A stretch of 7,112 nucleotides of DNA from Sphingopyxis sp. (lineage in GTDB: Bacteria; Pseudomonadota; Alphaproteobacteria; Sphingomonadales; Sphingomonadaceae), in assembly GCA_026125835.1 (NCBI GenBank), contig JAHCKJ010000110.1, positions 1 through 7,112 on the forward strand. The letters are read 5' to 3'. The notes beneath the pieces were generated by a model that was given only the letters and a program-made list of their open reading frames with translations, did not search any database and was not told the origin of the DNA. This document shows positions 1-6,992 of this stretch, piece by piece. Every line of letters starts with the position of its first letter. The stretch's first letter is position 1. The translations under genes were made by a program, and so were the position numbers.

Positions 1-523
1 TCGCAGCGGTCAGTTGCCGCTGCAGCCGTTGTTTGCCCTGCGATGTGGAAAGCAGCGCCGGATCCTGTTCGGACAGCACCATAAGGACGACCGAACGGAT
101 CGGCACCGCCTGCCGTTTGATATTATTGATAACCTTGCCGTCGTAGAAGGTCGAAAGGCTGATACCCGCCTGCAGAAAGCCCGACCCGTCGGCCAGGTTC
201 GTCGTAAAGGCGTCGGGGATCGCAAAATAGGTGACTTCATATTTGCGCGGGTCGACCTTGAACCTGTCGTTCGGCACCGACACCGTGCCGACCTTGGGCG
301 CAGCGTCCTTCTCGTCGCCTTCGGCAGCTGGCGCATCCTTGCCGCGCACGACCAGCTTGGGATATTGATCCTCGGGCTTGGCTTCGTGCGCCGACAGCGC
401 GCCGAAATAGATGCCCGCTCCGGCTCCGGCTCCGACGAGGACCAGGGCGCCGATGCCGATGAACAGCAATTTCTTGAGCTTGCCCTTCGGCTTGGCTTCG
501 GTTTCGGCTTTATCCTTGGACAT
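1..523 (-). CDS. fliL: FliL, flagellar basal body-associated protein (3' end outside window)
   Basis: Single-pass inner-membrane protein that surrounds or supports the MotA/MotB stator at the flagellar base. The 174 residues seen begin with a short Lys-rich cytoplasmic tail (1-18, MSKDKAETEAKPKGKLKK). A hydrophobic membrane segment follows (about 19-43) with an alternating Gly-Ala stretch GAGAGAG (31-37). After an acidic/Ala linker (45-80) comes the periplasmic FliL domain, from about 92 to the window edge, with YEVTYFAIPDAFTTNLADGS and a later IRSVVLMVLSEQ helix/strand followed by STSQGKQRLQRQL, all typical of the family. The ATG at 523 is chosen because AGGGA lies 7 nt upstream and the membrane helix then falls at the usual place. 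Other ATGs just upstream are out of frame or soon stopped. It lies 17 nt after the fliK stop, the widest gap in this block. The frame stays open to position 2, so the gene is cut by the window, not visibly broken. Confidence 0.95.
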   Translation of the reverse strand, partial: MSKDKAETEAKPKGKLKKLLFIGIGALVLVGAGAGAGIYFGALSAHEAKPEDQYPKLVVRGKDAPAAEGDEKDAAPKVGTVSVPNDRFKVDPRKYEVTYFAIPDAFTTNLADGSGFLQAGISLSTFYDGKVINNIKRQAVPIRSVVLMVLSEQDPALLSTSQGKQRLQRQLTAA

Positions 524-530
524 CGGTCAT

Positions 531-535
531 TCCCT
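531..535 (-). promoter_or_regulatory. Ribosome binding site of fliL
   Basis: AGGGA on the minus strand, 7 nt before the fliL ATG at 523, inside the 17-nt fliK-fliL gap. It decides the fliL start, because two nearby ATGs (at 530 and 538) are in other frames; the one at 538 meets a TGA after three codons. Confidence 0.6.
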
Positions 536-540
536 CATGG

Positions 541-1947
541 TCAGGCGAAGCGGCCGCGGCGGTTGGCGGCCTCTTCGGGGTCACGCGCCTTGACGCGCTC
601 GGTAACGGTTTCGATCAGATGGCTGACGTCCTGCGCGGTGCTCCGGCCATGGCCCTGCGACTGGCCCTGCATCTGGCGGCCGGTGTCGCCGGGGGTGCAG
701 GTGACTTCGCTGGCGGAGACGCGGACGCCCTGCTGGCGCAGGTCTTCGACCAGTCGGCCTTGGGCAGCGGTGACGATCGTCGCGGTGGCTTCATGCTGGG
801 TGTCGAGCTTCAGCGCAACACCCTCGTCGCCCATCACCATCGCGACGTCGAGGCGGCCGAGGTGGCGCGGCATCAGGCGAAAGCTGATGTCGCCGCTGTC
901 CGATTTGGTCGCCGCAATGTCGTGCGCCAGCTGGTCGATCCACGCGCCATCGCTGGCGAGGTCGAGGATGCGTTCGGCGACGGTCACCGACGCGACTGTG
1001 TTGGCCGATGCTGCGACGCCCGTTGTCGTCAGCTGCGTGAACTGGATCGTCATCGACGGTGCCGCATCGGCGGGCCTGGCCGCGACCCCTTGGCTAGCGG
1101 TGACAACCGGGCCTGGCAGCGGCGCGGGGCGCGGCTTGCCCGGCGCTGGCGCCGCGATGGCTATTTCGATTTCGGGTGCCACGGGCTTGGCTTCGGCGCT
1201 GCGCGGTTTGTCGGCGGTCGGGGCGCTGGCAACGGTCTCGGCGGTCGGCGCCGGGTCAGCGACGGGAAGCTTGCCGGTGTCGCTCGTCTTCACCGGCTTG
1301 CCAACGACAGCGGCAACCACCGCCGCGGCGACAGGTGTGGTCGCGACGGGCAGGGCCGCTGCGGTGGCCGGACTTGTCGTCGGTGCGGGCGTTTCGGGCG
1401 CCGCGACCGGTTCAGCGGGCTTTGCGGTTGCGGTACCGTTATCAGCGGTTGTTGTGCCGTCCGCTTTGACCTCGGCATCGACCGCTTTGAGCGATTTCGT
1501 CTCGGGCTTGGCGGCGCTGCCGTTCAACGCGATCAGCAATTTTGCTGCCGATGCGGCGGCCGTATCGGTGTCGGGTTCGGTTTTGGGCGCATCGTCCTTG
1601 CCGGTCGTAACCGGTACTTCGATCGCGATATCGCTGACGGCACCGTCGCCCGCGACCACCGCCGGGACGACCTCCGCCGCAGTGGTGACGGCAACCGGCG
1701 CAACCAAATTAGAAGCGGCTAAGGGCGTAACCGGGTTCAAGAGCGCAGCCGACGTCAACGGCGCAGCCGAGGCCACCGGCGCCGCTTTTACCGCGGCGGC
1801 ATCGACCTGTGGGATCGCCGCCAGCAATTGCTCGAAACCGCCGTCTTCGCCGGTACCGGTCGGCGTCTGGCCGATCGTGCCCAGGAAGGCGGCGAACCCC
1901 GCGGGCGTCGAACCCTGGGGATGGGGGAGGGAGGCGGCGCCCATCAT
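541..1947 (-). CDS. fliK: FliK, flagellar hook-length control protein
   Basis: Secreted molecular ruler that measures the growing hook and switches the export gate from rod/hook to filament substrates. The protein has 468 residues from the ATG at 1947. The N-terminal part (1-50) carries a short less-biased stretch, FEQLLAAIPQV, of the kind found near FliK N-termini. Residues about 51-300 are low-complexity and rich in Ala, Pro, Thr and Val. The conserved C-terminal Flg_hook domain covers about 320-415, with WIDQLAHDIA (336-345), the signature FRLMPRHLGRLDV (356-368) and LVEDLRQQGVRVSASEV. A Gln/Gly-rich and charged tail ends in RRGRFA. The start is placed where ATG overlaps the fliJ stop as ATGA; AAGG lies 9 nt upstream. 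The second codon is also ATG (1944) and cannot be excluded. The frame is open far upstream to 2406, but that part is the shadow of fliJ. Identity rests on the C-terminal domain and the gene order. Confidence 0.93.
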   Translation of the reverse strand: MMGAASLPHPQGSTPAGFAAFLGTIGQTPTGTGEDGGFEQLLAAIPQVDAAAVKAAPVASAAPLTSAALLNPVTPLAASNLVAPVAVTTAAEVVPAVVAGDGAVSDIAIEVPVTTGKDDAPKTEPDTDTAAASAAKLLIALNGSAAKPETKSLKAVDAEVKADGTTTADNGTATAKPAEPVAAPETPAPTTSPATAAALPVATTPVAAAVVAAVVGKPVKTSDTGKLPVADPAPTAETVASAPTADKPRSAEAKPVAPEIEIAIAAPAPGKPRPAPLPGPVVTASQGVAARPADAAPSMTIQFTQLTTTGVAASANTVASVTVAERILDLASDGAWIDQLAHDIAATKSDSGDISFRLMPRHLGRLDVAMVMGDEGVALKLDTQHEATATIVTAAQGRLVEDLRQQGVRVSASEVTCTPGDTGRQMQGQSQGHGRSTAQDVSHLIETVTERVKARDPEEAANRRGRFA

Positions 1948-2390
1948 GCCGCGCCGCCTTCGATCAGGCGCAGGCGCATGCCGCCGCGCGTGCGGTGCGG
2001 GCGGTTGGCGTCGCGGCGACGCTCGGCTTCGGCTTCGGCCGATTTGCGGCTGCGCTCGTACAGGCGGACCGCCGATTCTTCCTTGGCCATCGCGCTTTGC
2101 GCCAGCATTCCGGCCTGGTCGCGGCGCGCGCTTGCATTGCTCAATGGCGCGGTCAGATTTTCCTGCGCAATGTCGAGCCGCATCGCGAGCTCGCCAATCG
2201 TGTTGAGCGCGCCGCCCGCGACGGCACCCTTGGCCATCGCCAGATCGACGCGCAGCGTTTCGAGCCGCTTGGCCAGCTCGACCAGGCTGGCGAGTTCGCC
2301 CGTGGCGCGCGCGAGATTCGCCTCGGCCATCTGATGTTCGACGGTGCGCACGCGGATGATGCGTTTGCGGCGTGCGGTGCGGGCGGTCAT
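1944..2390 (-). CDS. fliJ: FliJ, flagellar export chaperone / ATPase stalk
   Basis: Small soluble protein that sits in the centre of the FliI hexamer, links it to the FlhA export gate and helps cycle export chaperones. It has 148 residues, near the usual family length. The N-terminus is basic (TARTARRKRIIRVR) and runs into heptad-like helix from about 17 to 55 (VEHQMAEANLARATGELASLVELAKRLETLRVDLAMAK). A second helical, Ala/Glu/Arg-rich arm spans about 65-128, as expected for the antiparallel coiled coil of FliJ. A Gly-rich break (57-61) may be the hairpin region. FliJ sequences diverge strongly, so the name leans on coiled-coil pattern, size and position between fliI and fliK. The start ATG overlaps the fliI stop (ATGA), with GAAGGA 8 nt upstream; the stop in turn overlaps the fliK start. 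It is likely translated by coupling to its neighbours. Confidence 0.88.
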   Translation of the reverse strand: MTARTARRKRIIRVRTVEHQMAEANLARATGELASLVELAKRLETLRVDLAMAKGAVAGGALNTIGELAMRLDIAQENLTAPLSNASARRDQAGMLAQSAMAKEESAVRLYERSRKSAEAEAERRRDANRPHRTRGGMRLRLIEGGAA

Positions 2391-3718
2391 GCGGAATATC
2401 CTTCAATCAGGGTCTGGCGGGAAATGTCGAAATCGACCTGCGCCTTGGCGGGCTGGGTCACGAAGGCGAGCTGGTCGGCGTGGCGCGCGATCGCGGTGTC
2501 GAGCACCGGATCGCCGCCGGCGACGTACGCGCCCATCAGCATCAGGTCGCGGTTCTCTTCATAGGCCGACCACAGCTGGCGAAAGCGCGCGGCGGCGGCG
2601 GCATGTTCGGGATCGACGCTGTCGACCATCGTGCGCGACAGCGACCTGGCGACATCGATCGCCGGATAGACGCCCTGTTCGGCCAGCTGGCGCGACAGGA
2701 TGATATGGCCGTCGACGATCGCGCGCGCGCTGTCGACGACGGGATCGTCGATGTCGCCGCCGTCGGCGAGCACCGTGTAGAGCGCGGTGATCGAGCCACC
2801 GGTTTCGCGGTCGATGCCCGCGCGTTCGCAGAGCGACGGAATCAGCGCGAACACCGACGGTGGGTAACCCTTCATTGTCGGCGGCTCGCCCAATGTCAGC
2901 CCGATCTCGCGCTGCGCATGCGCGACGCGGGTCAGGCTGTCGATCAGCAGCAGCACCTTCTTGCCGTCGGCGCGAAACGCCTCGGCGATCGCGGTGGCGC
3001 GCATCGCGGCGCGCAGGCGCAGCAGCGGCGGATGATCGGCGGGGACCGCGACGACGACCGCCTTCTTGCGGACTTCGGGGGGCAATTTGGTTTCGACGAA
3101 GTCGCTGACCTCGCGGCTGCGCTCGCCGATCAGCCCGACGACGATGACGTCGCATTCGGTGCCGGCGATCATCTGGCCCATCAGCACCGATTTGCCGACG
3201 CCCGACCCGGCGATGATCGCGACGCGCTGTCCTTCGCCGACGGTGAGCAGCGCGTTGATCGCGCGCACGCCCATGTTCAGCGGCCGGGTGACGCGGCCGC
3301 GGCGCAGCGGATTGACCTTGCGCCCGGCGAGCGGCCACTGGAATTGCGATTTGACCGGCGGACGGCCGTCGAGCGGATTGCCCTGCGCATCGATGATGCG
3401 GCCGAGCAGCGCCTTGCCGCACGCGACCATGCTGCTCGCGCCATGCGGCTCGACCGGCGCGCCGGTGACCAGCGGCATATTGGTATCGAACGGCAGGACC
3501 AGGCTGCTCTGGCCGCGAAAGCCGACAACCTCGCCATAAACATAATCATTGTTCGCCGACTTGATGCGGACGTTGCTGCCCAGCGGCTGCGGAAAACCCG
3601 ACACTTCCAGCATGATGCCTTCGTGCGACACCAGCGTGCCGATGCGGCGCGGGCTGGCATCGGTCAGGTCGATCGGGTCGAGCAGTTGCTGCGCGGACAG
3701 GGCGAGGCGGCGCGTCAT
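2387..3718 (-). CDS. fliI: FliI, flagellum-specific type III export ATPase
   Basis: Hexameric ATPase at the cytoplasmic face of the flagellar export apparatus; it hydrolyses ATP to help load and unfold export substrates, with FliH and FliJ as partners. It has 443 residues, close to the family norm. An F1-like N-terminal beta-barrel spans about 22-90. The P-loop is AGSGVGKS (170-177, Lys176); the likely catalytic Glu199 lies in GLIGERSREV; Walker B is VLLLID (255-260). The family signature GEPPTMKGYPPSVFALIPSLCERAG is at 277-301, and DGGDIDDPVVDSARAIVDGHI follows at 319-339. YPAIDVARSLSR (351-362) ends with Arg362 at the place of the F1 arginine finger. All catalytic residues are intact. The ATG at 3718 overlaps the fliH stop as ATGA and has AAGGGG 7 nt upstream. 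The frame is open back to 3898, but those extra residues are Arg-rich shadow of fliH and do not resemble FliI. Confidence 0.98.
   Translation of the reverse strand: MTRRLALSAQQLLDPIDLTDASPRRIGTLVSHEGIMLEVSGFPQPLGSNVRIKSANNDYVYGEVVGFRGQSSLVLPFDTNMPLVTGAPVEPHGASSMVACGKALLGRIIDAQGNPLDGRPPVKSQFQWPLAGRKVNPLRRGRVTRPLNMGVRAINALLTVGEGQRVAIIAGSGVGKSVLMGQMIAGTECDVIVVGLIGERSREVSDFVETKLPPEVRKKAVVVAVPADHPPLLRLRAAMRATAIAEAFRADGKKVLLLIDSLTRVAHAQREIGLTLGEPPTMKGYPPSVFALIPSLCERAGIDRETGGSITALYTVLADGGDIDDPVVDSARAIVDGHIILSRQLAEQGVYPAIDVARSLSRTMVDSVDPEHAAAAARFRQLWSAYEENRDLMLMGAYVAGGDPVLDTAIARHADQLAFVTQPAKAQVDFDISRQTLIEGYSA
2399..2404 (-). promoter_or_regulatory. Ribosome binding site of fliJ
   Basis: GAAGGA on the minus strand, 8 nt before the fliJ ATG at 2390 and inside the last codons of fliI. 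It supports the ATGA-overlap start of fliJ. Confidence 0.55.
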
Positions 3719-4314
3719 GCGGCGGCCCCTTCGCCCAGCGCGGCGCACAGTTCGTCGAGATAGACGGCACGGCCATGTTCGATCCAGCCGGTCGAGGTTT
3801 CGATGCGCACGGTACCGCGCATCATCGCGCTGTCGCTTTCGATGGCGAGCGACAGCGGACAATCGCTCAGCAGCGCGGCATCGTCGGGATGCACGCACAG
3901 CCTACGCGCCTTGTCGGCATCGGCGACCAGCGCGGCGGCGGTTTCGGCCTGCGCCTGAAGCCACGCGGCGTCGATCGGGGCGTCGGCGACGATCTGGCGC
4001 ACCAGCCGTTCGACGGTGCGCGCGATCAGCTGCGCCAGTTCCTCGCTCGGTTCGTCCTGCAACGCTTCGGCATTGGCGAGCAATGCCAGCAGCTGGTGGC
4101 GTTCGGCGACAAAGGCGGCTTCGGCGACGCGCTGCCCTTCGGCGAGGCCGCGGGCAAAGGGATCGTCGAGATCGGGCTCGGCGACCGGTCGCGGTGCCAT
4201 TGGCTGGGCCACGGGATGGCCGCCAAAGGCCAGCGGACGAAAACCGCCGCCGCGCGCCATCGCGTCGGCCAGCGATACGGGGCTGAAGCCCGTTTCGGCG
4301 GACCGGTCAGACAT
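3715..4314 (-). CDS. fliH: FliH, negative regulator / peripheral stalk of FliI
   Basis: Cytoplasmic dimeric protein that binds the FliI N-terminus, restrains its ATPase activity and ties it to the C-ring and export gate; related to the b/delta stalk of F-type ATPases. It has 199 residues, slightly short for the family. Residues 1-50 are a Gly/Pro-rich, probably disordered tail. FARGLAEGQRVAEAAF (53-68) matches the GxxxG-type helix of FliH, here reduced to one clear repeat. A helical stretch follows (about 70-135), then the globular C-terminal domain with LCVHPDDAALL (139-149) and RGTVRIETSTGWIEHG (166-181), the most diagnostic part. There is no Trp before residue 118, although the Salmonella protein uses N-terminal tryptophans for export-gate docking. 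The ATG at 4314 lies within the last codons of fliG (8-nt overlap); only a weak GGGGGC stretch precedes it, so coupling to fliG is likely. Confidence 0.93.
   Translation of the reverse strand: MSDRSAETGFSPVSLADAMARGGGFRPLAFGGHPVAQPMAPRPVAEPDLDDPFARGLAEGQRVAEAAFVAERHQLLALLANAEALQDEPSEELAQLIARTVERLVRQIVADAPIDAAWLQAQAETAAALVADADKARRLCVHPDDAALLSDCPLSLAIESDSAMMRGTVRIETSTGWIEHGRAVYLDELCAALGEGAAA
3726..3731 (-). promoter_or_regulatory. Ribosome binding site of fliI
   Basis: AAGGGG on the minus strand, 7 nt before the ATG at 3718, inside the end of fliH. It favours this start over the upstream ATG at 3898, which would add 60 residues of shadow sequence. Confidence 0.55.
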
Positions 4315-5338
4315 AATCGTCGCCCCCGCCCGCGATCATGATTTCGCCCGACGCCGCCATCTGGCGGACGATCGTCATCACGCTCTTTTGCGCATCGTCG
4401 ACGTCGGCGCGCTTGACCATCGTCATTTCGGCCATTTCGTCGCGGATCGTTTCTGCCGCGCGCTGCGACATCGTCGACAGGCACAGGTCGATCATGTCGT
4501 CGTCGGTGCCCTTCAGCGCGACGGCGAGCTGCGCCGCATCGACCGAACGCAGCACCGAACCCAGGCTCTTCTTGTCGAGGTCGCGCAGATTTTCGAAGAT
4601 GAACATTTCTTCCTCGATCGTCTGGGCGAGCAGCTTGTCGGTCTTTTTGAGCGCGCGGATCGTGCGTTCGCTCAGCGACTTCGGCATTTTCTTCATGATC
4701 TTGGCGACGTCGCTGGGGCCGCCGATCGCCTGTTTCGCAACGCGCTGGCCGTCGACATTGGCGCTGGCGAGCACCGATTCCAGATCTTCGATCGCGGCCG
4801 CGGGGACCGCGGTCAGCTGTGCGGCGCGCAGCACCAGATCGGCCTGCAGGATTTCGTCGAGCGTCTCGATCGCGCGCGCCGCAACGTCGGGGACCAGCAC
4901 CGACAGGATCAGCGCGCCGACCTGCGGATGTTCGGTGGCGAGCAGCGCGCTGATCGCATCGACGTCCATCCAGCGCAGGATTTCCAGCGAGGTGGCGCTG
5001 CGCTGCGGCGCGACCGCGGCCAGGATATTGTCGGCGCGGACATTGCCCACCGCCTGGTTGATGACGGTACGGATGCGCGTATCGGCGCCGATCGCCAGCG
5101 CGCTGACGTCGCGGCTGCGGACGACGAACCGGTCGAGCGCCTGCCCGATCTGCTGCTCGCTGGCGTTGGCGGTGTCGAACATCGATTTCGCCAGCTGGCG
5201 CACCTCTTCGGGGGCCAGATGCTTCAGGATCGTCGCCGCTTCATTCTCGTCGAGCAGCATCAGCAGGATGGCGGCGGCGGCCGATCCTTCGATCGCGGGG
5301 GCGGCGGGCGGGCTCAGCGTGTCGGCGGCGTCAGGCAC
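4307..5338 (-). CDS. fliG: FliG, flagellar motor switch/rotor protein
   Basis: Rotor protein of the C-ring: its N-terminal domain grips FliF, the middle binds FliM and the C-terminal domain takes torque from the MotA stator. It has 343 residues, full length. The N domain covers about 18-100 and the middle domain about 115-200, with the FliM-binding EHPQ motif at 136-139. A Gly-Gly hinge is at 206-207. MFIF (245-248) lies in EEEMFIFENLRDLD, and the C-terminal domain runs from about 250 to 343. The five torque-related charges of E. coli FliG map to Lys276, Arg293, Asp300, Glu301 and Lys309; the last two are conservative changes from Asp289 and Arg297. The start is a GTG at 5338, supported by a perfect AGGAGG 6 nt upstream; it overlaps the fliF stop by 8 nt (GTGCCTGA). 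The start of fliH overlaps its end in the same way. Confidence 0.98.
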   Translation of the reverse strand: MPDAADTLSPPAAPAIEGSAAAAILLMLLDENEAATILKHLAPEEVRQLAKSMFDTANASEQQIGQALDRFVVRSRDVSALAIGADTRIRTVINQAVGNVRADNILAAVAPQRSATSLEILRWMDVDAISALLATEHPQVGALILSVLVPDVAARAIETLDEILQADLVLRAAQLTAVPAAAIEDLESVLASANVDGQRVAKQAIGGPSDVAKIMKKMPKSLSERTIRALKKTDKLLAQTIEEEMFIFENLRDLDKKSLGSVLRSVDAAQLAVALKGTDDDMIDLCLSTMSQRAAETIRDEMAEMTMVKRADVDDAQKSVMTIVRQMAASGEIMIAGGGDDYV

Positions 5339-6989
5339 GGGCGCCCTCCTGCATCAGCTGGCGCACGACGAGCGCGGCGCGGGCCGAATCCTGCCGGACA
5401 AAGGCGCGGACAAGGTTGGCGCGCGCCTCATAGCTCGGTGCCTGCTCGATCATCTCGAGGGTGATTTCGCGGCCGGCGCCGGCGCTGGCGAGCGCGGGGC
5501 GCGCGTCCGTGGCGGCGAGCAATGTTTCCTCCAGAGCCGAGTTACGTTCGGCGCGTTCGGCGGCACGCGCCTTGGCGGCGCGGATCAACGGGCGGCCGAT
5601 GAACAGGAACGCCAGCAGCGCGGCAAGGATGGCGCCGACCTGTTTGACGAGCGGCAGGAACCAGGCCTGGTCGTAGAAGGCCGGCTCGGTGACTTCGGCC
5701 TGGACAAACGGGCGCTGGCTGATCGCGACGACGTCGCCGCGCGCGGCATCGAAACCGACCGCGCCCTTCACCAGCGCATCGATCTTGGTCAGGTCGGCCT
5801 GGGTCAATGCCTTCTTGCCCTGGTTGAGCGCGACCGCCACCGAGACGCGGCGCAGCTTGCCCTGCGGCGAATGGGTGACCGAAATCTCGCGGCCGACTTC
5901 AAAGGCGCGCGCGGCATTTTCGTTGCTTTCGGTTCCCGGCATTGCCGTCGGTGCGGGGGTCGGCTGCGGGGCATTGGCGGTGACCGTGGTCGCCTGCGGC
6001 GGCTGGTTCGACAGCGCGCCGGGAATGCCGACCGCGGGCGGGGCGCCCTGGCCGCTGACGGTGCGGGTAATCTGTTCGCTGGTCATCGCGCGGTCGTTCT
6101 CGGGAAAACTCTCGCGCGTCGCCTGGCTTTCGGACATGTCGACGTCGGCATGGACTTCGACGCTGTAATTGCCCGCGCCGAGCATCGGACCGAGCAAAGT
6201 ATCGAGCGCGCGGCGGAAACGGTCCTCGATCTGCACCTGCAACTGGAACGCCTTCATGTCGCTGCCCGATGCGGTGTCGGACAAGAGCGCGCCGCGCTGG
6301 TCGATCACCGACACCTGCTCGGCGTTCATGCCGGGCACCGACGAGGCGACGAGGTAACGGATCGCCTGCACCTGGCCGTCGGACAGCGAGCGCCCGTTCT
6401 GCAAGGTCAGCATCACCGATGCCGTCGCCGGCTTGTCCTCGCGGACGAACAGGCTGGGTTCGGCGGCGGCGATATGGACGCGCGCGCTCTTGACCGCGTC
6501 GACCGTTTCGATCGTCCGCGACAGGTCGGCCTCGCGCGCGGAGCGCAGCGTTTCGCCCTCGATCGCGCGGCTCGATCCCATCGGCAGCGACGCGATCAGG
6601 CTGTCGCCGCTCGGCGCCGCCTTGGGCAGGCCTTGTCCGGCCAGCGCGATCCGCGCCTGGTGCAATTTGTCGGCATCGACGGTCAGCGCGCCCGTGACCG
6701 GGTCGATGCGGTGGCCGATGCCCTGCGTCTGCAAGGCGTCGGCCACCGCCGATTTGTCGCTGTCGTCCAGACCGGCGAACAGCTGCGCCTGCGGCGCCGC
6801 GTTCATCGTGAAATAGGCAAGCGCGGCAATGCCGATCGCCGACGTCATGGCGATGGCGGGCAGCGCGCGCTGCACCGCCGGCTGGCGGATGAGTCCGGTC
6901 AGCGGTGCGAAGGGGTTGGCGTTGGCCGGGGCAGGCAGGCGACCCGCATGGCCATCGTCGACGGGGGCAAGGATCTGGGTATCGGCCAT
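5331..6989 (-). CDS. fliF: FliF, flagellar MS-ring protein
   Basis: Inner-membrane protein whose many copies form the MS ring, the first-built platform of the basal body, holding the export gate inside and FliG outside. It has 552 residues, full length. A cytoplasmic N-tail is followed by membrane helix 1 (about 43-62). The periplasmic YscJ/FliF ring-building region runs about 65-235, with FAGLDDSDKSAVADALQ, a GETLRSAREADLSRTI stretch and VHIAAAEPSLFVRE. The second conserved domain covers about 250-430, interrupted by a Pro/Ala/Thr/Gln-rich insert (about 313-352), as expected for the beta-collar loop. Membrane helix 2 is about 443-465. The cytoplasmic tail ends in a helical FliG-binding segment, EMIEQAPSYEARANLVRAFVRQ (512-533 region). 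The ATG at 6989 is only 3 nt after the fliE TAA and has no clear Shine-Dalgarno, so ribosome re-initiation from fliE is likely. The end overlaps the fliG start by 8 nt. Confidence 0.98.
   Translation of the reverse strand: MADTQILAPVDDGHAGRLPAPANANPFAPLTGLIRQPAVQRALPAIAMTSAIGIAALAYFTMNAAPQAQLFAGLDDSDKSAVADALQTQGIGHRIDPVTGALTVDADKLHQARIALAGQGLPKAAPSGDSLIASLPMGSSRAIEGETLRSAREADLSRTIETVDAVKSARVHIAAAEPSLFVREDKPATASVMLTLQNGRSLSDGQVQAIRYLVASSVPGMNAEQVSVIDQRGALLSDTASGSDMKAFQLQVQIEDRFRRALDTLLGPMLGAGNYSVEVHADVDMSESQATRESFPENDRAMTSEQITRTVSGQGAPPAVGIPGALSNQPPQATTVTANAPQPTPAPTAMPGTESNENAARAFEVGREISVTHSPQGKLRRVSVAVALNQGKKALTQADLTKIDALVKGAVGFDAARGDVVAISQRPFVQAEVTEPAFYDQAWFLPLVKQVGAILAALLAFLFIGRPLIRAAKARAAERAERNSALEETLLAATDARPALASAGAGREITLEMIEQAPSYEARANLVRAFVRQDSARAALVVRQLMQEGARA
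5345..5350 (-). promoter_or_regulatory. Strong ribosome binding site of fliG (GTG start)
   Basis: AGGAGG on the minus strand, 6 nt before the GTG at 5338 and inside the last codons of fliF. It is the only full consensus Shine-Dalgarno among the junctions of this block and decides in favour of the GTG start. Confidence 0.75.
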
Positions 6990-6992
6990 GGG

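Noticed and set aside
524..540. Possible promoter or terminator in the fliK-fliL gap
   Set aside because: The gap is only 17 nt, holds the fliL ribosome binding site, and shows no hairpin with a T-run and no promoter-like boxes.
14..2206. Very long plus-strand open frame (730 codons) opposite fliL, fliK and fliJ
   Set aside because: It runs antisense to three recognisable flagellar genes, has low-complexity Ala/Ser/Arg content and no family-like segment. The lack of stops follows from G/C-ending codons and the Ala/Pro-rich linker of fliK on the other strand.
1948..2406. Upstream extension of fliK to 2406
   Set aside because: The added 153 residues are Arg/His/Pro-rich shadow of fliJ. The ATG overlapping the fliJ stop gives a protein with a normal FliK layout.
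2372..3763. Plus-strand open frame of 463 codons opposite fliI
   Set aside because: It mirrors a fully conserved FliI and is rich in Arg, Asp, Ala and His, as expected for the complement of GC-rich codons. It shows no recognisable domain.
3719..3898. Upstream extension of fliI to an ATG at 3898
   Set aside because: The extra residues are Arg-rich and overlap fliH in another frame. The ATGA-overlap start at 3718 has a good ribosome binding site and gives the normal FliI length.
4016..5464. Plus-strand open frame of 482 codons opposite fliG and fliH
   Set aside because: Same kind of GC shadow, rich in Arg, Asp, His and Gly; the opposite strand encodes intact FliG and FliH.
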